Positions 1 through 7,916 are shown, counted from the stretch's first letter. The stretch: DNA of 17,216 nt from Acidobacteriota bacterium (GCA_020201365.1 JAIVGV010000008.1:1-17216); one strand, 5' to 3'. Numbers and translations are program-made. The notes: generated by a model from the sequence alone, not told the origin.

Positions 1-2
1 GG

Positions 3-215
3 CTGATGGTGTTCGCGGCGGCGCTGGCGGGCGTGGTGCTGTTGACGCTCGTCTCCGGGGGGTTCGCCGACGGGGTGTCGCGCGTGGCGGAGGCGGTGTT
101 CGAGGCGGTCGAGTACAGGCTGGCGGTCGTGTCGGCACGTCGCGCGGCGTCGCGCGCGAGGGCGCGCGGGTCAGCGGGCGAGGTTGGCGGAGCGCAGCAG
201 GTCGTCGAAGCGTGA
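3..215 (+). CDS. Possible 3' end of a membrane-protein gene (partial)
   Basis: An open frame enters from the left edge and stops at TGA 213-215. Nearly every third codon position up to about 165 is G or C, as in the clear genes here. The peptide begins with a hydrophobic stretch (VFAAALAGVVLLTLVSG) that could be a membrane helix. An amphipathic segment and an Arg/Ala-rich tail follow. The last 45 bases overlap the 3' end of the convergent kinase gene. The ATG at position 6 is probably internal, because the frame stays open upstream of it. No family is recognisable from this fragment, and chance openness in GC-rich DNA is possible. Confidence 0.4.
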   Translation: MMVFAAALAGVVLLTLVSGGFADGVSRVAEAVFEAVEYRLAVVSARRAASRARARGSAGEVGGAQQVVEA

Positions 216-3200
216 GTCGGAGCGCAGGCTGTCGAGCATCGGATCGACGGCGGCGAAGGCGAAGCCGACGGCGTGCTCGCGCGCGGCGCGCGTGAGCCAC
301 TGGAAGGCTTCGTCGCGCTGGTCTGCGAGCGCATAGACGACGCCGATCTCGTAGGGCGTGACCCACTCGCGCTCGCGCTTTGCCACTAAGTCTCGCAGGA
401 TCGCGCGCGCCTCTTCGGCGTGACCCGTCGCGGCGAGGACGTGCGCGTGCTTGAGCCGCGTCGTCGGCGTGTCGCCCGCGAACGCCCGCTCGCGCTCGTA
501 GGCGGCGAGGGCGTCGTCCGTCATGCCCTTCTTCTCGTAAGCCCAGCGCGTGATGGCGTAGATGCCGACGATGCCCGGATCAATTTCGAGCGCCTTGCGG
601 CACTCCGCGATCGTCTCGTCGTAGCGGCGCGCGTAGAAGTGTATGTTGGCGACCGCCGCGGCGATGATCGCGGAGCGCGGGTCGAGCGCCTGCGCGCGTT
701 TGATCTCTTCGAGCGCTTCGTCGTGGCGCCCGGCGGCGGAGAGCGTCAGCGCGAACCAGTGGTGCGCCGGCGCGTAGTTCGGGTTGAGCGCGACGGCGCG
801 GCGGAACTCCGTCTCGGCGCGCGCGCAGTCGTGATCGAAGTAGAAGGTGACGAAGGCGAGCGAGGCGTGCGCCTCCGCCAAGCCTTCATCCAACGCGACA
901 GCCTTCTGCGCCGACGCCTTGGCGCGCGCGAAGGCGTCGGCGGGCGGCGGCTCGACGTACCAGTTCAAGAGCGCGTAGCAGTCCGCGAGTCCCGCGTAAG
1001 CCGCCGCGTAGTTTTTGTCCTTCTCGATGGCGCGCTGGAAGTTCGCGATCGCCTGCCGCAAGCCTTCGGGCGTGCGCTTGCCGAAGTAGTAGCGACCGGC
1101 GAGGTAGAGCTGGTAAGCCTCCTCGTTCTCCGTCGGGCGTTTGGCGAGACGCGCGCGCTCCTCGCTCGACAACTGCGTCTTCAGCGCCCGCGCCACGCGC
1201 TCGGAGACCGACGACTGGAGCGCGAGCATGTCCGTGTAAGCCTCGTCCAGCGTCTCAGACCACAACGCGCGCGCGGCGGCGACGTCCGTCAGTTGCAGCG
1301 ACGTGCGGACGCGATCCGCGTCGCGCTCGACCGCGCCGGTGAGCACGTAATCCGCGCCCAGCTCGCGACCGATCTCGGCGGCGCTCTTGTCGCTGCCGAG
1401 GTAGCGGCGCACGGCTACCTGCGGCCGCGTCGTGATCCGGTCGAGGTGTCCGAGGTTGTTCGACACCGCGTCCGCGAGACCGACGCCCAGCATCTCCTCG
1501 TCGCTCTCCGCGCCCGAAGTCTTGAACGGCAGCACCGCGACCGCGCGCACGACGCCCGCGTTCGGCTTCGCGGGATCGGGCGACGGCGCGACCTGCCGCT
1601 GCGACGGCGCGTGCGCGACCGCGCGATCGCGTTTGAACATGACGAACGAAACGGCTGCGACGACGAGCACGGCGACGGCGGCGCACGCATAGACGAGCGC
1701 GCGCATCGGTCGCCGCTCTCTTTGATCGGCGCGCGCGCTCTCTTCCGCCGCGCTCGCCGTTGCTCGCGTCGCCGTCGCGCCCGCCGTCGGTCGAGCAGCC
1801 GCGCGCGCCGACGTTCGACGGGCGGAACTTTCATCAAGCGCCGAACCGCGTCCCGTCTCGCTCACGTGAGTCGCCGCGCCCGGCGCGCCCGTCTCGCCTT
1901 CCGCCTGCGCCGCGATCCGCATTTGTATCGCGGCGTGCGCCGGCGCCTGTGCGGAGTGGTCGGTGGCGCGGAGCAGCTCGTCGAAGCGCGGATCGCCGCG
2001 GAGGTCGTCGAGGTGCGGGTCAACGCGGACGAAGGCGAAGCCGACGGCGTGCTCGCGTGCGGCGCGCGCGAGCCACGAGAGAGCCTCGTCGCGCTCGCCG
2101 AGGAGCGCGTGGATGATCGCGATCTCGTAGGGCGTGACCCACTGCTCCTCGCGGCGCGCGATCAGCTCCGCGAGGACGGCGCGCGCCTCTTCGTAGCGAC
2201 CCGTGGCGGCGAGGACGTGCGCGTGCTTGGCGTGCGTCGTCGGCGTGTCGCCCGCGAACGCGCACTCCTTCTCGTAGATCGCGTAAGCCTCATCATTCAT
2301 CCCCTTGCGCTCGTAAGACCAGCGCAAGACGACGTGCGCGGCGATGGAGCCGGGGTCGAGCGCGAGCGCTTTTTGTTGACACTGCTCGACGGCTTCGTCA
2401 AAGCGGCGCGCGAAATACAGGATCATCGCGACCGCCGTGGCGATCACAGCCGAGCGCGGCGACAGCTCCTGCGCGCGGCGTATCTCGGCGAGCGCTTCGG
2501 CGTGGCGACCCGTCGCGGCGAGGTTGAGCGAATGCCAGCGGCGCGCGCTCGGGTTTTCGGGATCGAGCTGGATGGCGCGGCTGAACTCACTTTCCGCGCC
2601 CGCGTGGTCGCGCTCGTAGTAGAGCTTGACGAAGCCGAGCGAGTGGTGCGCGTCCGACAGCCCGTCGTCGAGCTCGACGGCGCGCTCGGCGGCGACTCGC
2701 GCGCGCGCGAAGGCGTCGGCGGGCGGCGGCTCGACGTACCAGTTCAGGAGCGCGTAGCACTCAGCCATCGCGGCGTAGGCTTGCGCGAAACGGGGATCGA
2801 TCTGGACGGCGCGCTCGTAGCGCGAGATCGCCTCGCGCAAGCCCTGCTCCGTGCGCTTGCGCTCGAAGTAGCGCGCGGCGACGAAGAGCTGGTAAGCCTC
2901 CGTGCTCCCGTCGGGGCGCGTGCCGCGCTCGTAGGAGGTCTCGGCGCGCGCGGCTTGCGTCTCGTTGGTGCGCTCGGCGGCGAGCGGGTTCTTGGTGCGG
3001 CGCAGGAGATCGTGGAAGCGCGGATCGCGCCTGAGCGGATCGAGCTGCGGCTCGACGCCGAGCCAGACGATCCAGTCGCGCAGATCGTAGGCGACTTGCA
3101 GGAGCGCGAGCGCCTCCTCGCGCTCGTTGAGGCTCAGGCGCAAGAGCGCCAAGTGGTACGGCGAGACGTGGCGGCGCGAGGAGAGCGAGTCGAGCTCGCG

Positions 3201-5639
3201 CGAGATGGCGCGAGCTTCGTCCGACTTCCCGGCTCGCGCGAGCGCGCACCCCAAGGCGGCGAGCATGAAGGGCGTGCCGGGCGAGAGTTCCGTGGCGCGC
3301 CGACCGGCGGCGACGGCGTCGTCGTGCCTGCCCGTGACGGAGAGGCAGACGCAGAGGGCGAAGTGTGCGACGGCGAAGCGCGGATCGAGCTCGAGCGAGC
3401 GGCGCATCGAGGCGACCGCGTCGTCGAAGCGGCGCGCCTCGTACTCGCACCAGCCGACGGTGTAGTAGCCGGAGGGCGAGAGCGGGTCGAGCTCCTGCGC
3501 GCGGCGGGCTGACGTGATCGCCTCGTCGTGGCGCGCGAGCGTGGAGAGCGTGTAGGCGTGCCACTGGTGCGCGGTCGCGCTCGCGGGGTTCAACTCTACG
3601 GCGCGGCGGTGGTACTCCTCGGAGCGCTCCCAGTCGAAGTCGAGCGAAGTGATGCCGAAGCCGAGCGCGCTGTACGCCTCCGAGATCGTCGGATCGAGCT
3701 CAATCGCTTTCGCCGCCGCCTCGCGCGCCGCCGCGAAGCACTCGTTCATCGGCATCACGCCGTACACGCCGACCCAGTTGTAGTAGTCGGCGATCCCGGC
3801 GTAGGCGAGCGCGTAAGAAGGGTCAACCGCGATGGCGCGGTGGTAGCAGGTGAGGGCTTTGGCGAAGCCTTCTTCGGTGAGCGTGCTCCAGTGGTAGCGC
3901 CCGCGCAGGTACGACTCGAACGCCTCGGCGTTGTCCGTGCCGCGCTTGGCGAGCTGGCGCTGCTCGTCGCGCGTGAGCTGCGGGACGATGGCTGTGGCGA
4001 CCTGCGCGGAGATGCCGTCTTCGAGGTGGAGCACGTCCGTAAACTTCTCGTCGAACTGACCCGCCCAGACCGCCGCGCCCGCGCGCACGTCGAGCAACTG
4101 CACCGTGACGCGGATCGAGTCGCCCGCGCGGCGGATGCGACCGTCGAGGACGTATGCGACGCCCAGCTCGCGTCCCGCCGTGAGCGGATCAACGTCGCCC
4201 GTGCCGTAGCGCAAGACCGAGCTCGTCGGTCGCAGCGTGAAGCGTTGGAGCTGGCTGAGTCGCGTGATTAAGGCGTCCGCGAGACCGACTCCTAGAAATT
4301 CGTCGCCGGTGTTTTCGCCGCGGCGCGCGTCGAGGAGTTTGAGCGGCAGGACGGCGATTGATTTTTCGCCCGCGTGTGATCCGCTCTCGTCGGTCTTCGT
4401 TGTTTTAAGCGCGGGCGGGAAGTAGAAGGGCGCGGAGACGGGGCGACCTTCGAGGTGGCGGCGGATGTCGTCGCGCAGAGCCCCGGCGTCCGGGTAGCGG
4501 CGCAGAGGCTCTTTACGCAGCGCCTTCAGCACGATGTTGTCAACGTTGCCTTCCAGCTCGCGGCGCAGGGATTCGGGCGTGCAGGTGCGCGCCTCGCAGA
4601 TCATCGGCAGCGTCGTCGCCTCGTCCGCGCCCTCAATCGGGAGCGCGCCCTCGCGACGGGCGAAGACGCTCGACGGTCTTTCGGGCTCGACCTCGCAGAC
4701 GACGCGCGCGATCTCGTGCGGCGAGCGGTTCGAGAACTGGTAGGGGCGATGACCCGTCAGCAGCTCGTAGAGGACGATGCCGAGCGAGTAAGTATCTGAC
4801 GCGGGCGTGACGGGGAGACCCTGCACCTGTTCGGGGCTCGCGTATTCGGGCGTCATCAGGCGCATCATCGTGCCCGTCGGCGTCACGGCTTCGGGGACGA
4901 GATCGGGGTTTAAGAGCTTCGCGATGCCGAAGTCGAGAAGTTTCGGCGTGCCGTCGGCGGTGACGAGGACGTTCGACGGCTTGATGTCTCGGTGGACGAC
5001 GAGACGTTGATGGGCGTAAGCCGCGGCGTCGCAGACGGAGCAGAAGAGCTTGAGTCGCTCGGCGATGGAGAGCTTGTGCGCGTCGCAGTAGTTGTAGAGC
5101 GGCTGCCCCTCGATGAACTCCATGACGAAGTAGGGCAAGCCGTCGTCGGTCGTGCCGCCGTCGAAGAGGCGCGCGATGTTGGGGTGATCGAAGGTGGCGA
5201 GTATCTGCCGCTCGTGGCGGAAGCGGCGCAGGATGAAGTCGGTGTCCATCCCGCGCTTGACGACCTTGATCGCGACGCGCTGCTGGAACTCGCTGTCGTC
5301 GCGCTCCGCCAAGTAAACCGCGCCCATGCCGCCGCGACCGATCTCGCGGACGAGCTTGTACGCCCCGACGCGGCGACCCGTCATCGGATCGTGTCCGTCG
5401 TCGGGCGTCGTGTCGAGAGGAGCGAAAGCGGCGTGGATGACCGAGGCGGAGGCGAGCGCGGGCTGCTCGATGAACTCCCCGGCGGACTCGTACTGCGAGA
5501 TGAGCGCGCCGACCTGCTCGGCGAGCGCGGCGTCGCCGGCGCAGGCGCGCGCCAAGAACCCGCGCCGCTCGTCCGGGGGGAGATCGAGCGCGGACTGGAA
5601 GACCTCTTCAACCTGCCGCCAGCGTTCGGGGGACATCAC
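171..5639 (-). CDS. Giant Ser/Thr protein kinase with duplicated TolB-like and TPR modules
   Basis: A Hanks-type kinase of 1822 residues. An N-terminal leader (1-60) typical of acidobacterial kinases precedes the catalytic domain (about 94-400). That domain has a Gly loop GRGGMG (101-106), VAIK Lys125, Glu143, HRDIKPSN (216-223) and DFG (236-238), so it should be active. Next come a TolB-like domain (about 427-556), TPR block R1 (about 570-881), TPR block R2 (about 909-1224), an Ala/Arg-rich linker, a membrane helix (about 1314-1335), a second TolB-like domain (about 1365-1490) and TPR block R3 (about 1502-1816). Each TPR block ends in a similar LDxLRxDxRFxxLLR signature. Relatives usually have one TolB/TPR set. 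The first codon is GTG (5637-5639), followed directly by ATG (5634-5636). Neither has a Shine-Dalgarno, and a 17-bp stem lies 2-5 bases upstream. The sigma gene is 78 bases upstream on the same strand. Substrates are unknown; the sigma factor is a candidate. Confidence 0.93.
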   Translation of the reverse strand: MMSPERWRQVEEVFQSALDLPPDERRGFLARACAGDAALAEQVGALISQYESAGEFIEQPALASASVIHAAFAPLDTTPDDGHDPMTGRRVGAYKLVREIGRGGMGAVYLAERDDSEFQQRVAIKVVKRGMDTDFILRRFRHERQILATFDHPNIARLFDGGTTDDGLPYFVMEFIEGQPLYNYCDAHKLSIAERLKLFCSVCDAAAYAHQRLVVHRDIKPSNVLVTADGTPKLLDFGIAKLLNPDLVPEAVTPTGTMMRLMTPEYASPEQVQGLPVTPASDTYSLGIVLYELLTGHRPYQFSNRSPHEIARVVCEVEPERPSSVFARREGALPIEGADEATTLPMICEARTCTPESLRRELEGNVDNIVLKALRKEPLRRYPDAGALRDDIRRHLEGRPVSAPFYFPPALKTTKTDESGSHAGEKSIAVLPLKLLDARRGENTGDEFLGVGLADALITRLSQLQRFTLRPTSSVLRYGTGDVDPLTAGRELGVAYVLDGRIRRAGDSIRVTVQLLDVRAGAAVWAGQFDEKFTDVLHLEDGISAQVATAIVPQLTRDEQRQLAKRGTDNAEAFESYLRGRYHWSTLTEEGFAKALTCYHRAIAVDPSYALAYAGIADYYNWVGVYGVMPMNECFAAAREAAAKAIELDPTISEAYSALGFGITSLDFDWERSEEYHRRAVELNPASATAHQWHAYTLSTLARHDEAITSARRAQELDPLSPSGYYTVGWCEYEARRFDDAVASMRRSLELDPRFAVAHFALCVCLSVTGRHDDAVAAGRRATELSPGTPFMLAALGCALARAGKSDEARAISRELDSLSSRRHVSPYHLALLRLSLNEREEALALLQVAYDLRDWIVWLGVEPQLDPLRRDPRFHDLLRRTKNPLAAERTNETQAARAETSYERGTRPDGSTEAYQLFVAARYFERKRTEQGLREAISRYERAVQIDPRFAQAYAAMAECYALLNWYVEPPPADAFARARVAAERAVELDDGLSDAHHSLGFVKLYYERDHAGAESEFSRAIQLDPENPSARRWHSLNLAATGRHAEALAEIRRAQELSPRSAVIATAVAMILYFARRFDEAVEQCQQKALALDPGSIAAHVVLRWSYERKGMNDEAYAIYEKECAFAGDTPTTHAKHAHVLAATGRYEEARAVLAELIARREEQWVTPYEIAIIHALLGERDEALSWLARAAREHAVGFAFVRVDPHLDDLRGDPRFDELLRATDHSAQAPAHAAIQMRIAAQAEGETGAPGAATHVSETGRGSALDESSARRTSARAAARPTAGATATRATASAAEESARADQRERRPMRALVYACAAVAVLVVAAVSFVMFKRDRAVAHAPSQRQVAPSPDPAKPNAGVVRAVAVLPFKTSGAESDEEMLGVGLADAVSNNLGHLDRITTRPQVAVRRYLGSDKSAAEIGRELGADYVLTGAVERDADRVRTSLQLTDVAAARALWSETLDEAYTDMLALQSSVSERVARALKTQLSSEERARLAKRPTENEEAYQLYLAGRYYFGKRTPEGLRQAIANFQRAIEKDKNYAAAYAGLADCYALLNWYVEPPPADAFARAKASAQKAVALDEGLAEAHASLAFVTFYFDHDCARAETEFRRAVALNPNYAPAHHWFALTLSAAGRHDEALEEIKRAQALDPRSAIIAAAVANIHFYARRYDETIAECRKALEIDPGIVGIYAITRWAYEKKGMTDDALAAYERERAFAGDTPTTRLKHAHVLAATGHAEEARAILRDLVAKREREWVTPYEIGVVYALADQRDEAFQWLTRAAREHAVGFAFAAVDPMLDSLRSDSRFDDLLRSANLAR
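174..1121 (-). repeat. Intragenic duplicated TPR block, copy R3
   Basis: This segment encodes about residues 1507-1822 of the kinase. It aligns without large gaps to the R2 copy at about 1956-2897; protein identity is roughly 60% by eye. The DNA is locally much closer. Bases 922-980 match 2701-2759 with a single mismatch, including 46 identical bases in a row. Another identical tract lies around 430-500 and 2207-2275, interrupted by a few mismatches. Together these suggest duplication followed by recombination or gene conversion between copies. Confidence 0.8.
1956..2897 (-). repeat. Intragenic duplicated TPR block, copy R2
   Basis: This is the partner of the block at 174-1121, encoding about kinase residues 915-1228. 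Both copies contain CYALLNWYVEPPPADAFARA, FAGDTPTT, HAHVLAATG, WVTPYEI and RAAREHAVGFAF. R2 has one extra residue (CQQKAL against CRKAL in R3). Unlike R1 and R3, R2 has no TolB-like domain directly in front of it. Confidence 0.8.
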
Positions 5640-5641
5640 TT

Positions 5642-5715
5642 AAGTACTGAGTGCTGAGTGCTGAGTGAAAGACGAACGAACCGAGCCACTTGCCTTATCT
5701 CAGTACTCAGTACTT
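5642..5715. repeat. Inverted heptad-repeat element in the sigma-kinase gap
   Basis: The left run is AGTACTG, AGTGCTG, AGTGCTG, AGTGAAA (5643-5670). The right run is CTCAGTA, CTCAGTA, CTT (5699-5715). Bases 5642-5658 pair with 5699-5715 over 17 bp with one mismatch, around a 40-base loop. Read with the minus-strand genes, the element starts 2 bases after the sigma stop codon and ends 2 bases before the GTG start of the kinase, so it occupies essentially the whole gap. Confidence 0.8.
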
Positions 5716-5717
5716 CT

Positions 5718-6287
5718 TTACTGCGGTTGCACTTGCCCGTAGAGCCAAGCCTTCGCCATGCGCCAGTGGCGCTTGACGGTGGGGGCGCTGACGCCGAGCA
5801 CCTCCGCGGTCTCTTCGACGGAGAGCCCGCCGAAGAAGCGCAGCTCGACGAGTCGGCTCTTTTCGGGATCGATCTCGGCGAGTTTTTTCAGCGCCTCGTC
5901 GAGCGCGACCAGCTCCGCCGCGCGCTCGTCCGAGACGTCAATGTTCTCGTCGAGCGAGAGCTTGGGAAGCGCGCCGCCCCGCTTCTCCGCCTGTCGGCTG
6001 CGCGCGTGGTCAACGAGTATGCGTCGCATCATCTGGGCGGCGACGCCGAGGAAGTGCGCGCGGTTCTGCCAGCGCACCTGCGTCTGGTCAACCATGCGCA
6101 GGTAAGCCTCGTGGACGAGCGCGGTCGGCTGCAGCGTGTGTCCGGGGCTCTCGCGCCGCAGGTACCCGGCGGCGACGCGGCGCAGCTCGCCGTAGATGAG
6201 CGGCAGCAGCTCGTCGAGCACGGCGCGGTCGCCGTCCGTCAGGCGTATGAGGAGCTGGGTTACTTCTTGCTGTGCAGGTGCGGACAC
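5718..6287 (-). CDS. ECF-type RNA polymerase sigma factor (TIGR02999 / Sigma70_ECF family)
   Basis: A 189-residue sigma factor that would direct RNA polymerase to a dedicated promoter set. Region 2 spans about 20-95, with GELRRVAAGYLRRE, then QPTALVHEAYLRM (53-65), and RAHFLGVAAQMMRRILVDHAR (77-97, helices of regions 2.3-2.4). Region 4 is about 125-185, with an HTH around SVEETAEVLGVSAPTVKRHW (156-175). Length is normal for the family. The start is GTG at 6285-6287; GGAAG sits 5 bases upstream, and an upstream ATG (6301-6303) is out of frame. The kinase gene follows on the same strand. Residues 53-56 read QPTA where most ECF factors have an acidic DAED-like motif, so Thr55 or Thr51 may be phosphorylated. 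No anti-sigma gene is adjacent. Confidence 0.93.
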   Translation of the reverse strand: MSAPAQQEVTQLLIRLTDGDRAVLDELLPLIYGELRRVAAGYLRRESPGHTLQPTALVHEAYLRMVDQTQVRWQNRAHFLGVAAQMMRRILVDHARSRQAEKRGGALPKLSLDENIDVSDERAAELVALDEALKKLAEIDPEKSRLVELRFFGGLSVEETAEVLGVSAPTVKRHWRMAKAWLYGQVQPQ

Positions 6288-6334
6288 GGGGACTTCCGAT
6301 CATGAATACTACGACCCGACCATTAAACGAGTTG

Positions 6335-6363
6335 AGTATAGACGACCGACTGACGTGCCGCAA
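6335..6363 (-). promoter_or_regulatory. Predicted sigma70-type promoter of the sigma-kinase operon
   Basis: On the minus strand, TTGCGG (6358-6363) is followed by a 17-base spacer and TATACT (6335-6340). Transcription would start near 6328, giving a leader of about 40 bases before the GTG at 6287. Spacing is ideal, the -10 is good and the -35 matches only in TTG. This looks like a housekeeping promoter, not an ECF one. Confidence 0.45.
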
Positions 6364-6378
6364 TTGAAGGACGAGAAA

Positions 6379-6451
6379 CGTAACGCGGGGGCGCGAACAG
6401 TGCGACCATTCATAGCTCGTGATCCTTCGCGCCGCCGTTTCCCGCGTTACG
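6379..6451 (+). other. Nested stem structure upstream of the methyltransferase
   Basis: An 11-base perfect inverted repeat (CGTAACGCGGG at 6379-6389 with 6441-6451) encloses an 8-base perfect one (GGCGCGAA at 6390-6397 with TTCGCGCC at 6426-6433). A 7-base bulge lies on the 3' side and a 28-base, less GC-rich loop at the top. It could be a structured RNA leader, an operator region or an accident of composition. It matches no riboswitch class I know. Outside it, the 6288-6711 gap holds the predicted minus-strand sigma promoter and a short plus-strand ORF; I saw no convincing plus-strand promoter. Confidence 0.35.
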
Positions 6452-6478
6452 GGTTGAAGGCGCGAGGAGGAGTCGGCT

Positions 6479-6634
6479 ATGGACGCAAGCATCGAAGGGC
6501 GGCGTGGCGCGCGCACGTTGGGGGCACGCGGCGGCGGTCGGGACGGGACGCACAGGCGCGCATTGCGCGCGCGGACGAGGGCGGCGGCTTGGGCGCGTCG
6601 GCGCGCGGGGCGCGTGCGCGTCGCCGCGGCTTGA
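6479..6634 (+). CDS. Possible short Arg-rich ORF upstream of the methyltransferase
   Basis: An ATG at 6479 sits 8 bases after AGGAGG (6466-6471), the best Shine-Dalgarno in the neighbourhood. The frame encodes 51 residues beginning MDASIEGRRG, very rich in Arg, Ala and Gly, and stops at TGA 6632-6634. The methyltransferase begins 77 bases later. The composition is what random GC-rich DNA gives, and no family is recognisable, so the ribosome-binding site is the only real support. If translated, it could be a leader peptide or a small basic protein. Confidence 0.22.
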   Translation: MDASIEGRRGARTLGARGGGRDGTHRRALRARTRAAAWARRRAGRVRVAAA

Positions 6635-6711
6635 CGCGGGCGGGTTTGCGCGGAAGAATTCGTCGGGTTTGCCTGCGAGAGACTTTTTCCTGAGTGGAGG
6701 AATCGGCTTAA

Positions 6712-7764
6712 ATGAGTACGCAGGAGAACGTCGCGGCGGCAGCGCACGCCGAACAGTTGCCGCCCGAGGCGGCGCTCATGCAGATGGCTTTCGGCTGCTT
6801 CGTCTCGCAGGCTCTCTACGTCGCGGCGAAGCTCGGCGTCGCCGACCTCGTCGCGGAGCAGCCGCAGCACGTCGCGTCGCTCGCGGCGCGGACGAAGACG
6901 CACGAGCGTTCGTTGTACCGCGTGCTGCGCGCGCTCGCGATGGTCGGCGTCTTCCGCGAATCGGACGACAAAGTTTTCGGGCAGACGCGGCTCTCCGAGG
7001 CGCTGCGCTCGGACGCGCCGAACAGCATCCGCGACGGCTTGATCTTCGTGGGCGAGGAGTGGCACTGGCGCGTCTATGGCTACCTGCTGCGCAGCGTCGA
7101 GACGGGCGAGTCGGCTTGGGCGCCGGCGCACGGCGAGTCGGTCTTCGATTATTTCGCCGCGCACCCCGAAGAGGGCGAAATCTTCAACCGCGCGATGACC
7201 GGCATGTCGCGCGCGGCGGTCGGCGCGGTCACCGAGGCTTACGACTTCTCAGGCGTCGAGACGCTCGCCGACATCGCCGGGGGCCACGGTCAACTGCTCG
7301 CGGGAATCCTGCGCGCCAACCCCTCTATGCGCGGCGTCCTCTTCGATCAGGCGCACGTCGTAGAGGGCGCGCGCCCGCTGCTCGAAGCCGAGGGCGTGAG
7401 CGGACGCGTCGAGACCGTGGCGGGCGACTTCTTCGCCTCCGTCCCCGCGGGCGCGGACGCCTACGTCCTCAAGCACATCATCCACGACTGGGACGACGAG
7501 CGCGCGACGAAGATTCTCGCGAACATCGCCCGCTCGATGAAGCCGGGCGCGCGCGTGCTCGTCGTGGACGCGGTCATCCCGCGCGGCGACGCGCCGCACT
7601 TCGGCAAGCTGCTCGATCTCGAAATGCTCGTCTCGCCGGGCGGCGTCGAGCGCACCGAGGACGAGTTCCGCGATCTGCTCGCGCGCGCCGGACTGCGCCT
7701 CGCGCGCGTCGTGCCGATGCGCTCGTACCTGAGCGTCGTCGAGGCGCGCAAAGAAGGGGACTGA
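6712..7764 (+). CDS. SAM-dependent O-methyltransferase, plant COMT / acetylserotonin type (Methyltransf_2)
   Basis: This 350-residue protein is likely cytosolic and moves a methyl group from S-adenosylmethionine to a hydroxyl of a small molecule. The N-terminal part (about 20-100) is the winged-helix dimerisation domain (FVSQALYVAAKLGVADLV, then RSLYRVLRAL). The catalytic fold follows: SAM motif I DIAGGHGQLLAGI (187-199), acidic FDQ (211-213), GDF (238-240), and LKHIIHDWDDE (253-263). His258 there matches the catalytic His of plant COMT enzymes, and MLVSPGG (305-311) is also typical. Length is normal. GGAGG (6696-6700) lies 11 bases before the ATG. It stands alone between a sigma gene pointing away and a convergent operon, so the substrate cannot be inferred. 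Relatives methylate phenolics, carotenoids or polyketides. Confidence 0.9.
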   Translation: MSTQENVAAAAHAEQLPPEAALMQMAFGCFVSQALYVAAKLGVADLVAEQPQHVASLAARTKTHERSLYRVLRALAMVGVFRESDDKVFGQTRLSEALRSDAPNSIRDGLIFVGEEWHWRVYGYLLRSVETGESAWAPAHGESVFDYFAAHPEEGEIFNRAMTGMSRAAVGAVTEAYDFSGVETLADIAGGHGQLLAGILRANPSMRGVLFDQAHVVEGARPLLEAEGVSGRVETVAGDFFASVPAGADAYVLKHIIHDWDDERATKILANIARSMKPGARVLVVDAVIPRGDAPHFGKLLDLEMLVSPGGVERTEDEFRDLLARAGLRLARVVPMRSYLSVVEARKEGD

Positions 7765-7827
7765 TCGCCGGGCGGCGACGCGCCGCAGCAACTAACGACG
7801 CGCGACGACCAAAGTCCGTCCCGACGA

Positions 7828-7877
7828 AAGAGGCGGCTCGCAAACGGAAGTCACCTTCCGTTTGCGAGCCGCCTCTT
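7828..7877. terminator. Perfect 23-bp hairpin between convergent genes
   Basis: Bases 7828-7850 are the exact reverse complement of 7855-7877, around the 4-base loop TCAC. The hairpin lies between the methyltransferase stop (7764) and the convergent 100-residue protein gene (stop at 7928). It is therefore placed as a bidirectional terminator, but no T-run follows on either strand. The arm is unusually long and perfect for a terminator, so a small mobile or repeat element is the alternative. Confidence 0.55.
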
Positions 7878-7916
7878 CAGGCGCGCCTCACCGCGCCGCC
7901 GCGCGCGCTCTACTTA

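Noticed and set aside
420..3512. A 1030-codon open frame on the plus strand opposite the kinase gene
   Set aside because: The protein is almost only Arg, Ala, Val, Gly, Glu and Asp with no domain, and the opposite strand encodes an unmistakable kinase with TPRs. It is a GC-rich antisense shadow.
5642..5670. A CRISPR-like array in the short repeats
   Set aside because: The units are 7 bases long without spacers, and no cas gene is present.
6088..7164. A 358-codon minus-strand frame spanning the sigma 5' end, the gap and part of the methyltransferase
   Set aside because: Its sequence is Arg-rich and family-free, and both overlapped genes have clear domains in other frames.
7828..7877. A classical intrinsic terminator with a U-tract
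   Set aside because: Neither strand has a T-run after the hairpin, so only a terminator-like role is proposed.
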